Assembly (NCBI GenBank): GCA_016841445.1
Contig: JAENZD010000003.1
Coordinates: 157,212 to 221,211 of the forward strand
Source: Anaerolineaceae bacterium
GTDB taxonomy: Bacteria > Chloroflexota > Anaerolineae > Anaerolineales > Anaerolineaceae
Reading direction: 5' to 3'
Length of the DNA stretch: 64,000 nucleotides
Both the position numbers and the translations under genes were made by a program. The notes under the pieces were generated by a model. It was not told the origin of the DNA, did not search any database, and worked only from the letters and a program-made list of their open reading frames with translations. Below are positions 62,799-64,000 of the stretch, piece by piece. Positions within the stretch are counted from its first letter, which is position 1. Every line of letters begins with the position of its first letter.

Positions 62799-63116
62799 GC
62801 TTAAAGGAAGCTTTTGAAATGACCAGAAATCAAATATTGTTGAATCCTAAAATCAACAGAAGTATTGGTTGGTCTACGCCTAAATAATATTTATCAGATT
62901 TATTCACAAAAGAAAATAGAAACCCTCACCCTGCCCTCTCCCTTGTAAGGCTCTCTTGAGCCTTTACACTTCGCTGATCCGACTGGACGTCGGTCAGCTT
63001 GAAAGGGAGAGGGTTCTTTTATATTACAATTGAGAATTAGCTTTTTAAAACGACCTCCTCTCGCCCGAAAGGGGGGAGAGGAGGCAAATAAGTCTGTACG
63101 CTAACCTTAGAATTGT
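62799..63116. other. Intergenic region before glnA with a branched element
   Basis: 318 bases without a gene. Most of it is the palindromic element 62934-63013; the rest shows no promoter that could be fixed. Confidence 0.4.
62934..63013. repeat. Branched palindromic element (outer stem with two hairpins), possible terminator
   Basis: An 11-bp outer stem CCCTCTCCCTT (62934-62944)/AAGGGAGAGGG (63003-63013) encloses TGTAAGGCT...AGCCTTTACA and CTGA.CCGAC...GTCGGTCAG hairpins. TTCTTTTATATT follows on the plus strand, so it may end the phosphodiesterase transcript. The layout matches the elements at 8723, 19341 and 55404. Confidence 0.55.
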
Positions 63117-64000
63117 TTACGCGGTCTTCAGGTACCGGGAAAGTTCCCAATCTGTGACGCTGGTACGAAATGCTTCCCATTCGGATTGAAGCGATTTGGT
63201 TAATGCCTCGGTAAGGTAATCACCCAGGGTTTTCTTGAGTACGCTATCAGATTCAAAAGCGCTCAACGCTTCCGCCAAAGAGCCGGGGAGCATGTCAATA
63301 TCCAATTCCTGCCGCATCTCTTCTGTCAGTTCGTAAACATTGATGTTGTTGAGGGGTGCTGGGCAGGTTGTGTCATTATCGATGCCATCTAAACCTGCTG
63401 CAAGCATGGCATTAAATGCCAGGTAGGGATTGGTTGATGGATCGGGGAAGCGCAGTTCCAGGCGAACTGAATTTGGTTTATTCTTGACAGGCTGTGGAAT
63501 GCGGATCAACGCAGAGCGGTTAACCTGCGCCCAACCAATATAGACTGGTGCTTCATACCCGGGAACCAGGCGTTTGTACGAGTTGACTGTGGGTGCCACC
63601 ACTGCGCACAGTGCCCTGGCGTGATCCAGCTGGCCAGCAATGAACTGGTGAGCAAGTTTGGAAATCAGGTAAGGATCGCTGGCATCATAAAACAGATTGG
63701 AACCCTCGAGGTCAAAGATGGATTGGTGGCAGTGCATCCCGGAGCCGTTGATGCCGTAAACCGGTTTGGGCATGAAAGAAGCAATTAGTCCGTGTTGAGA
63801 GGCAATTGCCTTAACAGCGTACTTAAGAGTCAATACGTTATCGGCTGTCTTGAGGGCATCGGCAAAGCGAAAATCAATTTCATGCTGCCCCAGAGCGACT
63901 TCATGGTGCCCCACCTCGATTTCCAATCCCATTTCACTGAGCGCACTCATCAGTTCTGTACGGACCTGGACCGCCTCATCATCGGCGGAAAAATCGAAAT
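63117..64000 (-). CDS. glnA: Glutamine synthetase type I, C-terminal part (runs off the window)
   Basis: Reads open from the right window edge (…FDFSADDEAVQVRTELM) to a stop at 63117; about 293 residues visible of the roughly 440-470 normal. Metal and substrate regions are clear: 'MGLEIEVGHHEVALGQHEID' (Glu and His ligands), 'PKPVYGINGSGMHCHQSIFD', VAPTVNSYKRLVPGYEAPVYIGW, and RLELRFPDPSTNPYLAFNA. The usual adenylylation loop KxLYxLPPE is not seen in the covered part, which suggests the GlnA type without covalent control. Start lies outside the window. Confidence 0.93.
   Translation of the reverse strand, partial: FDFSADDEAVQVRTELMSALSEMGLEIEVGHHEVALGQHEIDFRFADALKTADNVLTLKYAVKAIASQHGLIASFMPKPVYGINGSGMHCHQSIFDLEGSNLFYDASDPYLISKLAHQFIAGQLDHARALCAVVAPTVNSYKRLVPGYEAPVYIGWAQVNRSALIRIPQPVKNKPNSVRLELRFPDPSTNPYLAFNAMLAAGLDGIDNDTTCPAPLNNINVYELTEEMRQELDIDMLPGSLAEALSAFESDSVLKKTLGDYLTEALTKSLQSEWEAFRTSVTDWELSRYLKTA

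Noticed and set aside
1-64000. CRISPR array or phage structural genes
   Set aside because: No regularly spaced repeats of 25-40 bp and no capsid, tail or terminase-like proteins were found.

Overview
The window looks like a chromosomal segment of a Chloroflexota bacterium of the Anaerolineae type. This is an inference from gene content and style: several lipoproteins with a lipobox followed by Thr/Pro-rich linkers and NBR1-type Ig-like domains, a CAD-like dihydroorotase, a PyrF-PyrE fusion, GPH-type sugar transporters with GH127/GH2/GH3 enzymes, and moderate G+C. No rRNA gene or CRISPR array was seen.

Layout. 1-8.5 kb: end of an ACT-domain protein, lipoproteins, and a sugar operon (GPH transporter, GH127, GH2). 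8.9-14.1 kb: a tight pyrimidine operon pyrC-pyrB-pyrFE-pyrD-pyrK without carAB. 15-16 kb: adenosine deaminase with its own promoter and a structured leader. 16.3-22.1 kb: a 5.8 kb genomic island bounded by 96-bp direct repeats that each contain a whole tRNA-Leu(UAA) gene. The island holds mscS, a Thr/Pro-rich anchored protein, a complete IS3-family element, an older IS remnant, two broken tyrosine recombinases, paired inverted repeats and a candidate terminated small RNA. 22.2-29.7 kb: GH3 glycosidase, lactate-permease-family transporter, three membrane proteins, a MurE-type ligase and a PilZ-like protein. 29.7-34.6 kb (minus): pnp, rpsO, dus, queG. 34.6-42.1 kb: two NBR1-domain lipoproteins, a NatAB-like ABC exporter, an F420-type nitroreductase-like protein and a cysteine desulfurase. 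42.2-49.8 kb: nucleoside hydrolases and a BMP-type nucleoside ABC transporter. 50-64 kb: fucose-isomerase-like protein, sugar transporter, trmD, ppa, uridine-kinase-like protein, a PadR/HAAS pair divergent from an orphan DNA methyltransferase, a nucleoside phosphorylase, a phosphodiesterase-like protein and the C-terminal part of glnA.

How the genes fit together. De novo pyrimidine synthesis and nucleoside salvage dominate: adenosine deaminase, BMP transporter, two nucleoside hydrolases, a nucleoside phosphorylase and a uridine-kinase-like P-loop protein could import nucleosides and release bases and ribose. The glycosidases point to plant-type oligosaccharides as carbon source. The most unusual signals are the tRNA-Leu-bounded island with its candidate RNA, a set of branched palindromic intergenic elements, and the structured leaders ahead of add and pnp.
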